NCBI RefSeq assembly: GCF_900113125.1
Contig: NZ_FOOG01000008.1
Span: 1 to 64,000, forward strand
Length of the DNA: 64,000 nt
DNA from: Halobacillus alkaliphilus
GTDB lineage: Bacteria; Bacillota; Bacilli; Bacillales; Halobacillaceae
Direction: 5' to 3'
This document shows, piece by piece, positions 36,635 through 47,389 of this stretch. How positions within the stretch are numbered: position 1 is the stretch's first letter; each line of letters starts with the position of its first letter. The position numbers were made by a program, and so were the translations under genes. The notes beneath the pieces were generated by a model that saw only the letters and a program-made list of their open reading frames with translations, did not search any database and was not told the origin of the DNA.

Positions 36635-37774
36635 ATGAATTTTACGCTGACAGAAGAACAGGAAATGCTGAGGAAAATGGTAAGAGACTTTGCCAAAAAT
36701 GAGGTAGAACCTACGGCAGCAGAACGTGATGAAGAAGAACGGTTTGATCGTGAAATTTTCGATAAAATGGCGGAGCTTGGATTAACAGGAATTCCGTGGC
36801 CGGAAGAGTATGGGGGGATCGGCTCTGACTTCGTAAGCTACGCGATCGCTGTTGAGGAATTGTCGCGTATTTGCGCTTCTACAGGGGTCACATTATCTGC
36901 TCATATCTCATTAGCCAGCTGGCCGATTTATAAGTTTGGGAATGAAGAGCAGAAGAAAACATACCTTTCCCAGCTCGCAACTGGAGAAAAACTGGGCGCT
37001 TATGCACTATCTGAACCTGGGGCCGGCAGTGATGTTTCCTCCATGAAAACTCAAGCGAAATTAGACGGGGACCACTATGTGCTGAATGGCAATAAAGTGT
37101 GGATCACAAACGGTGGAGTAGCAGATATTTATATCGTATTTGCAAAAACCGATCCAGAAGCAGGAGGACGCGGGGTCAGCGGTTTTATCGTTGAAAAAGG
37201 AACGCCAGGATTTTCGTTTGGCAAGAAAGAGAAAAAGCTTGGTATCCGTTCTTCGCCTACGACCGAACTTATCTTTGAAGATTGTAAAATTCCCAAAGAA
37301 AACCTACTTGGAAAAGAAGGAGAAGGTTTTAAAATTGCGATGATGACGTTAGACGGCGGACGAAACGGAATAGCTGCTCAGGCAGTAGGGATCGCACAGG
37401 GAGCATTGGATGAAGCGGTAGCTTACGCAAAGGATCGAGAGCAATTCGGCAAGCCAATTGCGAAGCTTCAGGGCATTTCTTTTAAATTAGCTGATATGGC
37501 AACAGAAATTGAAGCGGCCCGGCTGCTTACCTACCAAGCCGCTTACTTTGAGTCAGAAGGACTCCCTTATTCGAAAGCTTCTGCCATGGCAAAATTGTAT
37601 GCAGGCGATGCAGCGATGAGAATTACAACAGAAGCCGTACAAGTACATGGCGGCTATGGATATACCAAGGATTACCCTGTGGAACGTTATATGCGTGATG
37701 CGAAAATTACGCAGATTTATGAAGGAACTCAGGAGATCCAGCGTCTTGTAATCGGCCGAATGGTCAGCAGTTAA
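36635..37774 (+). CDS. Acyl-CoA dehydrogenase 2
   Basis: This 379-residue paralog of the preceding gene product has [57 protein letters not shown] and the catalytic Glu in [13 protein letters not shown]. The two share the same architecture but differ in the substrate-loop region ([17 protein letters not shown] against [17 protein letters not shown]), so they probably act on different acyl-CoAs. It starts after TGAGGGGG and is followed 34 bp later by meaB. B. subtilis MmgC or AcdA could be the nearest named relative; I leave the symbol blank. Confidence 0.9.
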   Translation: MNFTLTEEQEMLRKMVRDFAKNEVEPTAAERDEEERFDREIFDKMAELGLTGIPWPEEYGGIGSDFVSYAIAVEELSRICASTGVTLSAHISLASWPIYKFGNEEQKKTYLSQLATGEKLGAYALSEPGAGSDVSSMKTQAKLDGDHYVLNGNKVWITNGGVADIYIVFAKTDPEAGGRGVSGFIVEKGTPGFSFGKKEKKLGIRSSPTTELIFEDCKIPKENLLGKEGEGFKIAMMTLDGGRNGIAAQAVGIAQGALDEAVAYAKDREQFGKPIAKLQGISFKLADMATEIEAARLLTYQAAYFESEGLPYSKASAMAKLYAGDAAMRITTEAVQVHGGYGYTKDYPVERYMRDAKITQIYEGTQEIQRLVIGRMVSS

Positions 37775-37808
37775 TGAAAAAAGCTTCAAGCGGAAAGGGG
37801 CTGTCCCT

Positions 37809-38747
37809 ATGCATCCACTTGCAGAACGAATACAAAAACAGGATATGCGAGCCCTTGCCCGCGCTATCACTCTTGTAGAAAACGATGATGACCAGAAATT
37901 AACATTAATGAGCGATATCTTTTCCATTAAAAAATCTGCTCATTACATCGGAATTACCGGGTCTCCAGGGGCAGGCAAAAGTTCGTTAATTAACAGACTA
38001 CTAACCTATTTGCGCAGTCTGGATCTGAGTGTCGCGGTTATAGCGGTGGACCCCACTAGTCCATTCAGTGGCGGTTCGCTGCTAGGGGACCGGACCAGAA
38101 TGAACCAGCATTTCATGGATCCCGGGATTTTCATTCGGAGTATGGCGACAAGAGGGAGCCTGGGAGGGCTTGCGCGCGCCACCAAGGACGCCATCCGTAT
38201 CTGTGACGCTTACGGGTTTGATATAGTTCTCGTTGAAACGGTGGGAGTCGGTCAGTCTGAACTTGATATTATGAAAGTTGTGGATACGACAGGACTCGTT
38301 TTAACTCCCAACAGCGGGGATGTGCTCCAAATCTTTAAAGCAGGCATTATGGAAATAGCTGACCTGTTTGTTATTAATAAAGCCGATCTGCCAGGAGTAG
38401 AAAAGCTGAAGACGACACTTGAGGAGTATATGATGATTGCTCAGCCTAAAGGCTGGATTCCTCCTATTGTCCAGACGATTTCCACAGAGAACCATGGAAT
38501 GGCTGAGTTATTTAAACGCATGAAAGAGCATCAGGATTATCTTTATGAAACAAGCCAAGGGTTCAAACGGAGAAAGCAGCAACTGACGCTTGAAGTCTAT
38601 GAATTGATTCGTGAGGAAGTGTGGCGCGAGGTGAGAGATGCCATCGAAAAGGATTCTGCTAAGCTCAAGTCATTGAATGACGTGGAGGCAGATCCATACC
38701 AGCTGGCACACTCCTGGTTTCAAGAATGGATGAGTAAAGGAGAATGA
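37809..38747 (+). CDS. meaB: MeaB-type methylmalonyl-CoA mutase-associated GTPase
   Basis: This 312-residue G3E GTPase has a P-loop in GITGSPGAGKSSLINRL (about residue 51), VIAVDPTSPFSGGSLLGDR, RSMATRGSLGGLARAT, ETVGVGQSE and NKAD. MeaB proteins protect and reload adenosylcobalamin mutases. The operon already encodes a GTPase domain inside IcmF, so a stand-alone MeaB is noteworthy. It may serve another B12 mutase encoded elsewhere or back up IcmF. The stop overlaps the ATG region of the TetR gene. Confidence 0.9.
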   Translation: MHPLAERIQKQDMRALARAITLVENDDDQKLTLMSDIFSIKKSAHYIGITGSPGAGKSSLINRLLTYLRSLDLSVAVIAVDPTSPFSGGSLLGDRTRMNQHFMDPGIFIRSMATRGSLGGLARATKDAIRICDAYGFDIVLVETVGVGQSELDIMKVVDTTGLVLTPNSGDVLQIFKAGIMEIADLFVINKADLPGVEKLKTTLEEYMMIAQPKGWIPPIVQTISTENHGMAELFKRMKEHQDYLYETSQGFKRRKQQLTLEVYELIREEVWREVRDAIEKDSAKLKSLNDVEADPYQLAHSWFQEWMSKGE

Positions 38748-38749
38748 CG

Positions 38750-39379
38750 ATGGCTGAAAACCAAGTTCCCTCTTCTATAAAAGATGAAGTCCTGGTATTA
38801 AAACGAAGAAATCAAATGATTAAAGGAGCGGTTACGCTATTTATTGAAAAAGGGTTCCATAAAACAACTACTCGCGAAATCGCGAAAGCATCTGGCTTTA
38901 GTATCGGTACCCTTTATGAATATATCCGTAAAAAGGAAGACGTACTCTTTCTCGTCTGTGATTCTATTTACCAGCGTGTAAAGGAACGTATGGAAGCTTC
39001 TATTGATCCCACCCAGACGAGTATAAAGAGTCTAATTCATGCAATACAATCCTATTTTCAGCTTATGGACGATATGCAGGACGAAGTTCTTGTGATGTAT
39101 CAGGAAGTTAAATCATTGTCACGCGAGGCGCAGGACTATGTTCTTCAAAAAGAACGAGATATGGTAGCCATGCTTGAGCAGGTGATTTTGAACAGCTTAC
39201 CTGAACATCACTCTAAAGAAGAAGTTAAGCTGATTGCCAATAATATATTTGTTCAAGGACAGATGTGGGGATTCAGGCGTTGGATTCTGCAGCGTTCTTT
39301 TACGCTGGAATCTTATACTGAAGGACAAATACAATTGCTTCTTCAAGGTCTGAACACCCAGGAAAAAGAAAGATCCTAA
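38750..39379 (+). CDS. TetR family transcriptional regulator of the acyl-CoA operon
   Basis: This 209-residue protein has an N-terminal helix-turn-helix of the TetR type (residues ~22-65: IEKGFHKTTTREIAKASGFS, IGTLYEYIRKKEDVLF) and an all-helical ligand domain. I start at ATG 38750, since AAAGGAG is then seven bases away; ATG 38744 is too close. The gene lies within the operon it probably controls, and FadR-like palindromes lie before fadF and mmgA. An acyl-CoA inducer is likely by analogy with B. subtilis FadR. Confidence 0.88.
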   Translation: MAENQVPSSIKDEVLVLKRRNQMIKGAVTLFIEKGFHKTTTREIAKASGFSIGTLYEYIRKKEDVLFLVCDSIYQRVKERMEASIDPTQTSIKSLIHAIQSYFQLMDDMQDEVLVMYQEVKSLSREAQDYVLQKERDMVAMLEQVILNSLPEHHSKEEVKLIANNIFVQGQMWGFRRWILQRSFTLESYTEGQIQLLLQGLNTQEKERS

Positions 39380-39398
39380 CTAAAGGAGGAACTCGGAC

Positions 39399-42300
39399 AT
39401 GGAACAACCAACGGTTTATCAACCGAAAAACCCCGTCCGTTTTGTGACAGCATCGAGCTTGTTTGATGGACACGATGCTTCCATCAATATTATGAGGCGT
39501 ATTCTGCAATCTACGGGAGCAGAAGTGATTCACCTCGGCCATAACCGCTCTGTCGAAGATGTGGTAAATGCGGCTGTGCAGGAAGATGTGCAGGGAATTG
39601 CTATTTCTTCTTATCAAGGCGGACATGTGGAATACTTTAAATATATGGTAGATCTGCTAAACCAAAAAGGAGCTGGACACATACGTGTTTACGGCGGAGG
39701 CGGAGGCGTAATCATTCCGAGGGAAATTAAAGAGCTGCATGACTATGGCGTCGCTCGAGTATTCTCACCGGAAGATGGGCGCACGTTAGGTCTACAGGGA
39801 ATGATTAATCAGATGATCGAAGAATGTGATTTTATTCCACCGCTTAACGTGGAAAAAGGAATTGAAGAACTGACAGAGGGAAATCACCAGGCGATAGCCC
39901 GGTTTATTACTTATGTAGAAAATACCCCGAAAGAAGAGCGGGAAGCAGTAGCCGCTTTTGAAACCGCCGTTGAAAATACCCAGGAGAAGACGATCCCTGT
40001 CCTTGGAATTACAGGTACAGGAGGAGCGGGAAAAAGCTCCCTTACCGATGAATTAATTCGTCGGTTTATAAACGAAATTCCTGATAAAAAGATAGCTATC
40101 CTTTCTGTGGACCCGACGAAAAAGAAAACAGGCGGCGCCCTGCTTGGAGACCGTATTCGTATGAATGCAATTTTCAACCAAAGGGTTTATATGAGATCAC
40201 TTGCTACGAGGGAAGCTCGTTCGGAGCTTTCTACAGCCGTTGAAGAGTCGATTCACGTTCTGAAGGCTGCCGGCATGGACATGATCATTGTAGAGACGAG
40301 CGGTATCGGGCAGGGGGATGCGGCGATTACCGACATTACCGATTTATCGATGTATGTGATGACTTCCGAATTTGGGGCGCCATCTCAATTGGAGAAAATT
40401 GATATGATTGATTTTGCCGATTTTATTGTCATCAATAAGTTTGAGCAAAAAGGTTCTGAAGATGCTATGAATCAGGTTAAAAAACAATATCAGAGGAGCC
40501 ACATGCTGTTTCATGAAGACAATGCACAGTTTCCTGTTTACGGAACGATTGCGAGCCAATTTAATGATCCTGGTACCAATACACTTTTTGCAGCCATTGT
40601 CGATCAGTTGAACGAAAAATTCTCCTGGCAGGACGACACCTCTTTTGAGCGCGTAAGCAAAGTAGAGAAGCAGAATGTAATTATTCCTAATGATCGTAAA
40701 CAATACTTACGAGATCTTTCACTCGCTGTCCGCGACTATCACGAAAACGCAAAAACACAGGCTGAAAAAGCCCGCAAACTTTATCAATTGAAGGGAACGC
40801 TTGAACAGCTTGAGGACGAAGCCGCAAAAGCGAGTATTGAGCAGCTTATTGAAGATTATGAACGAACAATAGACCGTGAGGCAAAAGAAAAATTGGACGA
40901 CTGGGATGATTTGCATAAACGCTACAGTGGGGATACCTACACCTTCAAAGTGAGAGAAAAGGAAATTACAATGGATCTTACAACCGAAAGCTTGACCGGT
41001 TTGAAAGTTCCTAAAGTCGCTCTGCCTAAGTATTCAGATTGGGGTGACCGCGTCAGCTGGCTGCTCAGGGAAAATGTGCCTGGCGCTTTTCCATTTACCG
41101 CAGGAGTGTTCCCGTTTAAACGTAAAGGAGAAGATCCTAAACGCCAGTTTGCCGGAGAAGGTACACCGGAACGTACCAACCGTCGTTTCCATTATTTATC
41201 TGAGGGAGACGAAGCTAAGCGTTTGAGTACAGCTTTTGATTCGGTCACACTGTACGGTGAAGACCCAGATGAGCGGCCGGATATTTACGGTAAAGTCGGG
41301 GAGAGCGGTGTGAATATTTGTACGCTGGAAGATATGAAAAAGCTGTATGATGGCTTTGATTTAATCGACCCGACAACTTCGGTTTCCATGACCATTAACG
41401 GTCCTGCTCCGATCATTTTAGCAATGTTTTTCAATACAGCGATTGATCAGCAGCTTGATAAATTCCGGGAAGAGCAAGGACGTGAACCTAATCGTGAAGA
41501 AGCGGAAGAGGTGAAAGCCCGAACGATTAACGTGGTTCGAGGCACCGTTCAGGCCGATATCCTGAAAGAAGATCAGGGTCAGAATACATGTATTTTCTCT
41601 ACAGAATTTGCCCTCCGTATGATGGGAGACATTCAGCAGTATTTTATTGATCATCAAGTGCGGAACTATTATTCCGTCTCCATATCCGGGTATCATATTG
41701 CAGAAGCAGGAGCGAACCCGATTACGCAGCTTGCGTTCACGCTCGCAAATGGTTTTACGTATGTCGAATATTATTTGAGCCGCGGGATGGACATCAACAA
41801 ATTCGCGCCTAATCTGTCCTTCTTTTTCTCAAATGGACTGGACCCTGAATATACCGTTCTCGGACGGGTCGCACGCAGAATATGGGCAATCGTTATGCGC
41901 GACAAGTACGGAGCCAACGAGCGCAGTCAAAAGCTGAAATATCATATTCAAACGTCTGGGCGATCCTTGCACGCACAGGAAATTGATTTTAATGATATTC
42001 GGACTACGCTGCAAGCTTTAATTGCCATCCAGGACAATTGTAACTCGCTTCATACTAATTCATACGATGAAGCCATCACAACGCCTACAGAGGAATCCGT
42101 CCGACGGGCTATGGCGATCCAAATGATTATCAGTAAAGAATTCGGTCTAACCAAAAATGAGAATTCATTGCAAGGTTCATATATTATCCGTGAACTTACA
42201 GATTTGGTAGAAGAAGCAGTGCTGCAGGAATTCGAACGGATTAATGACCGCGGGGGAGTACTTGGAGCGATGGAGCGTCAGTACCAGCGAGGTAAGATTC

Positions 42301-42644
42301 AGGAAGAGTCCCTTTATTATGAGGGCAAAAAACATTCAGGTGAGCTGCCAATTGTTGGAGTGAATACGTATCTAAACCCTACCCCTCCTTCTGAAGATGA
42401 AATTGACTCCATGGAGTTAGCCCGCGCTTCTAAAGAAGAAAAGGAGCATCAGATCCGGGAACTTCGTAGATTTCAGGAAGCCAATCAAAGCGAAACGGAA
42501 GAAGCACTCAACCGTTTGAAAGACACAGCGAGCGGCGGAGGAAACATCTTTGAAGAACTGATGGAAACCGTCCGTGTGGCGAGTCTTGGTCAGATAACTC
42601 ACGCACTTTACGAAGTAGGCGGACAGTACAGAAGAAATATGTAA
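39399..42644 (+). CDS. icmF: Fused isobutyryl-CoA mutase IcmF
   Basis: This 1081-residue adenosylcobalamin enzyme has three parts in order. A B12-binding domain (about 1-140) carries [15 protein letters not shown], the DxH base-off ligand. A MeaB-like GTPase domain (about 200-430) has [29 protein letters not shown] and [10 protein letters not shown]. The mutase TIM barrel (about 530-1081) has [32 protein letters not shown] and [18 protein letters not shown]. This order defines IcmF. It interconverts isobutyryl-CoA and n-butyryl-CoA, and some members also act on isovaleryl/pivalyl-CoA. It is the last gene of the operon; the dehydrogenases and thiolase can use the product. Confidence 0.95.
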   Translation: MEQPTVYQPKNPVRFVTASSLFDGHDASINIMRRILQSTGAEVIHLGHNRSVEDVVNAAVQEDVQGIAISSYQGGHVEYFKYMVDLLNQKGAGHIRVYGGGGGVIIPREIKELHDYGVARVFSPEDGRTLGLQGMINQMIEECDFIPPLNVEKGIEELTEGNHQAIARFITYVENTPKEEREAVAAFETAVENTQEKTIPVLGITGTGGAGKSSLTDELIRRFINEIPDKKIAILSVDPTKKKTGGALLGDRIRMNAIFNQRVYMRSLATREARSELSTAVEESIHVLKAAGMDMIIVETSGIGQGDAAITDITDLSMYVMTSEFGAPSQLEKIDMIDFADFIVINKFEQKGSEDAMNQVKKQYQRSHMLFHEDNAQFPVYGTIASQFNDPGTNTLFAAIVDQLNEKFSWQDDTSFERVSKVEKQNVIIPNDRKQYLRDLSLAVRDYHENAKTQAEKARKLYQLKGTLEQLEDEAAKASIEQLIEDYERTIDREAKEKLDDWDDLHKRYSGDTYTFKVREKEITMDLTTESLTGLKVPKVALPKYSDWGDRVSWLLRENVPGAFPFTAGVFPFKRKGEDPKRQFAGEGTPERTNRRFHYLSEGDEAKRLSTAFDSVTLYGEDPDERPDIYGKVGESGVNICTLEDMKKLYDGFDLIDPTTSVSMTINGPAPIILAMFFNTAIDQQLDKFREEQGREPNREEAEEVKARTINVVRGTVQADILKEDQGQNTCIFSTEFALRMMGDIQQYFIDHQVRNYYSVSISGYHIAEAGANPITQLAFTLANGFTYVEYYLSRGMDINKFAPNLSFFFSNGLDPEYTVLGRVARRIWAIVMRDKYGANERSQKLKYHIQTSGRSLHAQEIDFNDIRTTLQALIAIQDNCNSLHTNSYDEAITTPTEESVRRAMAIQMIISKEFGLTKNENSLQGSYIIRELTDLVEEAVLQEFERINDRGGVLGAMERQYQRGKIQEESLYYEGKKHSGELPIVGVNTYLNPTPPSEDEIDSMELARASKEEKEHQIRELRRFQEANQSETEEALNRLKDTASGGGNIFEELMETVRVASLGQITHALYEVGGQYRRNM

Positions 42645-42651
42645 ATGAATA

Positions 42652-42684
42652 ACGCCCTGCCTCTTAAATAGAGGCAGGGCGTTT
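42652..42684. terminator. Terminator between icmF and the convergent gene
   Basis: ACGCCCTGCCTCT pairs perfectly with AGAGGCAGGGCGT around TAAAT. The T tail after it is short, so termination may serve both directions. Confidence 0.78.
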
Positions 42685-42692
42685 GAGTGGGG

Positions 42693-43010
42693 CTAGTGGC
42701 CGCCACCGATTTGATCCTCATCATGCGCCTGATTAATCTCTTTAACGTATGGCTTATTGATACCGTACCATTCATAGGTGAGTTCATAATTCTCACCAGC
42801 TTCAAGGACCATCCATGTGCTGGAGTCCTTCACTTTGATTTTCTTTCCATCGACTTTAATGTAGTATTCGTCCTCTTCATGGGTCTTCTCTGAAATCGTA
42901 GCTTCTGTTAAGTGTTTAGAATGAATTTTACCATAGCTGGTAAACAGCCAGATCGAAACAGCTATGACGGCTATGATGGTGGCAAACCAGTTAAAAGGAT
43001 GGGCTTTCAC
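42693..43010 (-). CDS. Membrane-anchored protein of unknown function
   Basis: This 105-residue protein has one N-terminal membrane helix (WFATIIAVIAVSIWLFTSYG, about residues 8-27) and a small charged outer domain with a beta hairpin (YYIKVDGKKIKVKDSSTWMVL, YELTYEWYGINKPYVKEI). It ends in GGGH. I recognise no family. AAAGGAGAG upstream of the ATG supports it as a real gene. It converges with icmF. Confidence 0.6.
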   Translation of the reverse strand: MKAHPFNWFATIIAVIAVSIWLFTSYGKIHSKHLTEATISEKTHEEDEYYIKVDGKKIKVKDSSTWMVLEAGENYELTYEWYGINKPYVKEINQAHDEDQIGGGH

Positions 43011-43053
43011 GTTAATCTCTCCTTTAATAGTTCTATGTCTACAATATTTTAGG

Positions 43054-43240
43054 ACCTGCTAAATCTCCGTGTTGATTTTTCATGTAAGCTCCTGATTCTT
43101 GAACAGCGGTTTCAGCTAGATAGAAAGTTCCTGACTAACGCTCTCCAACTAAAAGGTACGGAAGAGAGACTTCCAGATAACGATGCCATAATTGAATAAC
43201 TCTCTTATGAAAAATCAACAATATACATTTTAACATAGCT
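43054..43240. repeat. Small derivative of the inverted-repeat family (outer arms only)
   Basis: The left end GCTAAATCTCCGTGTTGATT with TTTCAT matches the right end read inversely (TGTTAAAATGTATATTGTTG then ATTTTTCAT). These are the outer arms of the large elements, without the GACTCAG inner repeat. The ~185-bp size and the ends suggest a miniature version. Confidence 0.65.
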
Positions 43241-43475
43241 TTATTTTAAAATATTTTGAGGCAAACACCAAATATCCTGTCTAAATAGTTTTTGGTAGAT
43301 GTTTATATTCATACATGCTTGGTTAGAAAGGAATACAAAAGGGTAGGAGAACCCTTGCGATAATCTATTTGATTTTTAAAAGACCTAATCATATAATGGG
43401 TGGTATGATTAAATGTGATTCGTATGCCTATGAGGTCACTTATCCTATTTTGTGAATATAAAGGAGTGCTGGATC
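43241..43475. other. Intergenic region before rpoE
   Basis: This A/T-rich region has no convincing reading frame. A promoter for rpoE must lie here, but I see no unambiguous box pair. Confidence 0.4.
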
Positions 43476-44012
43476 GTGAGCGTAAAAGAACTGAGCAAAG
43501 ATCAGATTAATGAAACATCAATGATTGAACTTGCAACGATCATTTTGGAAGAGGAAAGAGAAGCGATCGACTTTAATGAAATCTTCCACCGTATTGCCAA
43601 ATTGAAAGGTTTTACAGAAGCTGAGAAAGAACAGTATATTGCGCAGTTTTATACTGACATGAATATCGATGGCGGATTTATGACCATTGGTACAAATAGA
43701 TGGGGACTGAAAAAATGGTATCCAGTAGAGCAAATGGAAGAAGAAATTGCTAATCTTCCTCAGAAACGTAAGAAGAAAAAGAAAAAGCCTTCCAAGCTTC
43801 TGGAAGATGAACTGGGTGTATCTGAGTATGATAGCAACGAAGAAGATGACCTGGAAGAAGATGTAGAACTTACCGATGAAGATCTCGATCTCGATGATGA
43901 CGATGATTATGATGGAGATTATGAAGATGATGACTTGGATGAAGAGGAAGAAGAGATCGTAGAAGACGACGTGAGCTTCGTAGGCGATGAAGATGAGGAC
44001 GACAATAAATAA
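43476..44012 (+). CDS. rpoE: RNA polymerase delta subunit RpoE
   Basis: This 178-residue protein has an N-terminal HARE-HTH domain (SMIELATIILEEEREAIDF, FHRIAKLKGFTEAE, RWGLKKWYPVEQM) and an intrinsically disordered, extremely acidic C-terminus of about 80 residues, nearly all D and E. Delta binds RNA polymerase, raises its specificity and recycling, and is found in Firmicutes. The start is GTG 43476 with AAAGGAG upstream; an upstream in-frame ATG at 43452 precedes the ribosome binding site. It lies before pyrG as in B. subtilis. Confidence 0.95.
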   Translation: MSVKELSKDQINETSMIELATIILEEEREAIDFNEIFHRIAKLKGFTEAEKEQYIAQFYTDMNIDGGFMTIGTNRWGLKKWYPVEQMEEEIANLPQKRKKKKKKPSKLLEDELGVSEYDSNEEDDLEEDVELTDEDLDLDDDDDYDGDYEDDDLDEEEEEIVEDDVSFVGDEDEDDNK

Positions 44013-44021
44013 AAACGGCGG

Positions 44022-44050
44022 TTGACTTTCAAAACCGATATAAGTACAAT
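44022..44050 (+). promoter_or_regulatory. pyrG promoter
   Basis: TTGACT (44022-44027), a 17-bp spacer and TACAAT (44045-44050) form a good sigma-A promoter. The expected start is the G run TGGGCTC at 44058, seven bases downstream, identical to the start B. subtilis uses for CTP-sensed attenuation. Confidence 0.85.
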
Positions 44051-44057
44051 CTTATTT

Positions 44058-44118
44058 GGGCTCTTTAATTTCTGACACGAAATAATCGAACGCTCCCCAA
44101 GTGTGGGGAGCGTTTTTT
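44058..44118 (+). promoter_or_regulatory. pyrG leader with CTP-sensing attenuator
   Basis: The transcript would begin GGGCUC. The terminator hairpin is CGCTCCCC (44091-44098), loop, GGGGAGCG (44105-44112), then TTTTTT. Low CTP makes polymerase stutter and add extra G residues at the 5' end, and the poly-G can pair with the CUCCCC arm and disrupt the terminator. All three elements (GGGC start, C-rich 5' arm, T run) are present, as in the B. subtilis mechanism. Confidence 0.85.
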
Positions 44119-44189
44119 GTTTTTTATGTGCGAGTAGCGATGAATGGGTAATTGAATCCATTCATCAAATGTTTATTTATAGTGAATAA

Positions 44190-45830
<1,641 letters not shown>

Positions 45831-45842
45831 TAAATATGTAAT

Positions 45843-45885
45843 AAAAAAGATGTTACGACAATTTTGTTGTAACATCTTTTTTTGC
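45843..45885 (+). terminator. Rho-independent terminator of pyrG
   Basis: AAAAAAGATGTTACGACAA pairs with TTGTTGTAACATCTTTTTT around a short loop, with a T run. Confidence 0.92.
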
Positions 45886-45904
45886 AGGCTATCTAAACAT
45901 AATG

Positions 45905-46625
45905 GGAAGTGTTAACTTTCCTTGTTGCAGATAAGCTCCCGTTTGTTGAAGACTCAGTTTCCAGATAAATGGGTCCGTTACTAAAATGGGGATGAGGGTT
46001 GGTGGGGAAATAACTCGTCTTGTTCCATCACCCAGACACTCGAGACATAAGCCGTTCATCAACGGACGGAAAGACCACCGTCCTTTTGATGGTCGGCTTA
46101 TGCTGATCGTGTCTTTCGGGGTGATTCCACATTTGAACACTTTCCTATGGGGGAACGGTGAGCTTCCTCGCTCGTTTCACTCTCTGCGGGATCTCACCTA
46201 GTCCCTTCTCCCATGGGAGTCTCGCCATTTCCCCACCAACCCAACTATAACGCTGCGAACGGACCCTGCTATAGCAGAAAGGAACCATGCTGCATCTGCC
46301 TCAAATGCTTATAGTACAGGGTTCCTACACGTAAACACACGTAAAAACCACTATGGATCATAGATGATCCTGGTTCATTGGAACGCGATTATGCAGACAT
46401 TTTGAGCTCTCCATGATCGCAAAGGGGCGGAAGGGAACGGCGAAGACTCCTGCGGGATGAACATGATCGGTGAGATCCCGCAGGGCTGTTAAGCCCGAGG
46501 AAGCTCACCACATGCCCGCGGAAAGCGAGTCGTTCCCTGGAGCCCCTTTTCCACACAATATCTCGAAACTGAGTCTTACAGTAACCGGCCCGATTGTTCA
46601 AAAAGCTCTAATGAAAAATTACCTT
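45905..46625. repeat. Large terminal-inverted-repeat element, copy E, with internal insert
   Basis: The inner repeats are at 45946-45967 (one change, TTTCCAGATA) and 46559-46580. The body is copy A in reverse orientation, including the distinctive stretch ACGTAAACACACGTAAAAACC near 46328. The difference is an extra 122 bp at about 46018-46139, inserted at ATAACTCG/CTTTCCTA. It is the same insert as in copy C, a palindrome with ATCACCC and GGGTGAT near its ends. The element fills most of the 1-kb gap between pyrG and spo0F. Confidence 0.85.
46018..46139. repeat. Palindromic insert within copy E
   Basis: Starts TCTTGTTCCATCACCC and ends GGGTGATTCCACATTTGAAC. CATAAGCCG pairs with CGGCTTATG in the middle, and AACGGACGG with CCGTCC. 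Copy A, in the other orientation, lacks it and reads straight through its junction. The same unit lies in copy C (about 21068-21200). Confidence 0.72.
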
Positions 46626-46861
46626 TATGCATGATAGGGTCATGTGTACATAAACAATTTAAGGTTTAATAGGCTTTTATATCCTGCCGTGTTAAATTAC
46701 AAAAATCGACTATCTTCATCTCAAAACAAGAGAAATTCAGGGTTCGAACATGTGTGCGCAGGAGAACTGCTTCTAATCATCGAACTAAACATGCAGAGAG
46801 AAACAAGAGGACTAGGAGATAAGGTGTATATTTACTAATATTCGAAAGGCAGGGATAAACC
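46626..46861 (+). promoter_or_regulatory. spo0F upstream region with candidate sigma-H promoter and LexA-like box
   Basis: AGGAGAT (46814-46820), 12 bases, then TACTAATA resembles a sigma-H promoter (AGGAWWT and RnnGAATW), which is used by spo0F in B. subtilis; the -10 match is partial. CGAACATGTGTGCG (46745-46758) matches the LexA consensus at all but one base. An open frame at 46644-46838 has no ribosome binding site and looks fortuitous. Confidence 0.4.
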
Positions 46862-47230
46862 ATGTCGAACAAAATACTAATCGTAGATGATCAGGCTGGT
46901 ATTAGGCTGTTACTTGAAGAAATTTTAAAAAGCGAGGGATATGAAACGATAAGCGCTAAAACAGGAAAACAAGCTTGTGAACTAGCTGAACAACAAAGCA
47001 TCGACCTTGTGATTATGGATTACAATCTGCCGATCATGAATGGAAGTGAAGTGTTGGCTCATCTGGATGGAATTGGTTTTACAGCACCGGTTCTTATTAT
47101 TACAGGCCGGTCCAGAGAATCCATTGAAAATGCTATGGAATATTCTTTCGTACAGGAAATTATATTAAAGCCTTTTGATATCCATAAATTGAAAGAAATG
47201 GTATCTGGAACCTTAACACATAGTAGATAA
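46862..47230 (+). CDS. spo0F: Sporulation phosphorelay response regulator Spo0F
   Basis: This 122-residue stand-alone receiver domain has the acidic pair D9/D10 in ILIVDDQAG, phospho-acceptor D53 in IMDYNLP, T81 in IITGR and K103 in ILKPF. It accepts phosphate from sporulation kinases and passes it to Spo0B. No output domain is present, as expected. The start is supported by the GGCAGG site. The neighbours pyrG and fbaA are as in B. subtilis. Confidence 0.95.
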   Translation: MSNKILIVDDQAGIRLLLEEILKSEGYETISAKTGKQACELAEQQSIDLVIMDYNLPIMNGSEVLAHLDGIGFTAPVLIITGRSRESIENAMEYSFVQEIILKPFDIHKLKEMVSGTLTHSR

Positions 47231-47303
47231 ACTAATATTTTTAAAATGTAAGCGTTATACCGGTTTTAGAGTGTTGCACCTGGGATAGGGTATTGGTATT
47301 CTA

Positions 47304-47332
47304 TTACTGTGAGTAAACTTGCATGGTATAAT
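47304..47332 (+). promoter_or_regulatory. Candidate fbaA promoter
   Basis: The extended -10 TGGTATAAT (47324-47332) has a 17-bp spacing to TTACTG, a weaker -35. It lies 58 bp upstream of the fbaA start. Confidence 0.55.
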
Positions 47333-47389
47333 TTCATATGGAAATATACGTGTAGAGTATAGATCGTATTTATAAAAGGAGGATCTTTC

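Noticed and set aside
38744-38749. ATG at 38744 as the TetR start
   Set aside because: The AAAGGAG site would be two bases away; ATG 38750 has normal spacing.
46644-46838. 64-codon frame upstream of spo0F
   Set aside because: No ribosome binding site, no recognisable domain, and it overlaps the spo0F promoter region.
46863-46869. TGTCGAA, an exact 0A-box core, at the spo0F start codon
   Set aside because: A 7-bp match in coding sequence is expected by chance, and Spo0A sites for spo0F lie upstream in B. subtilis.
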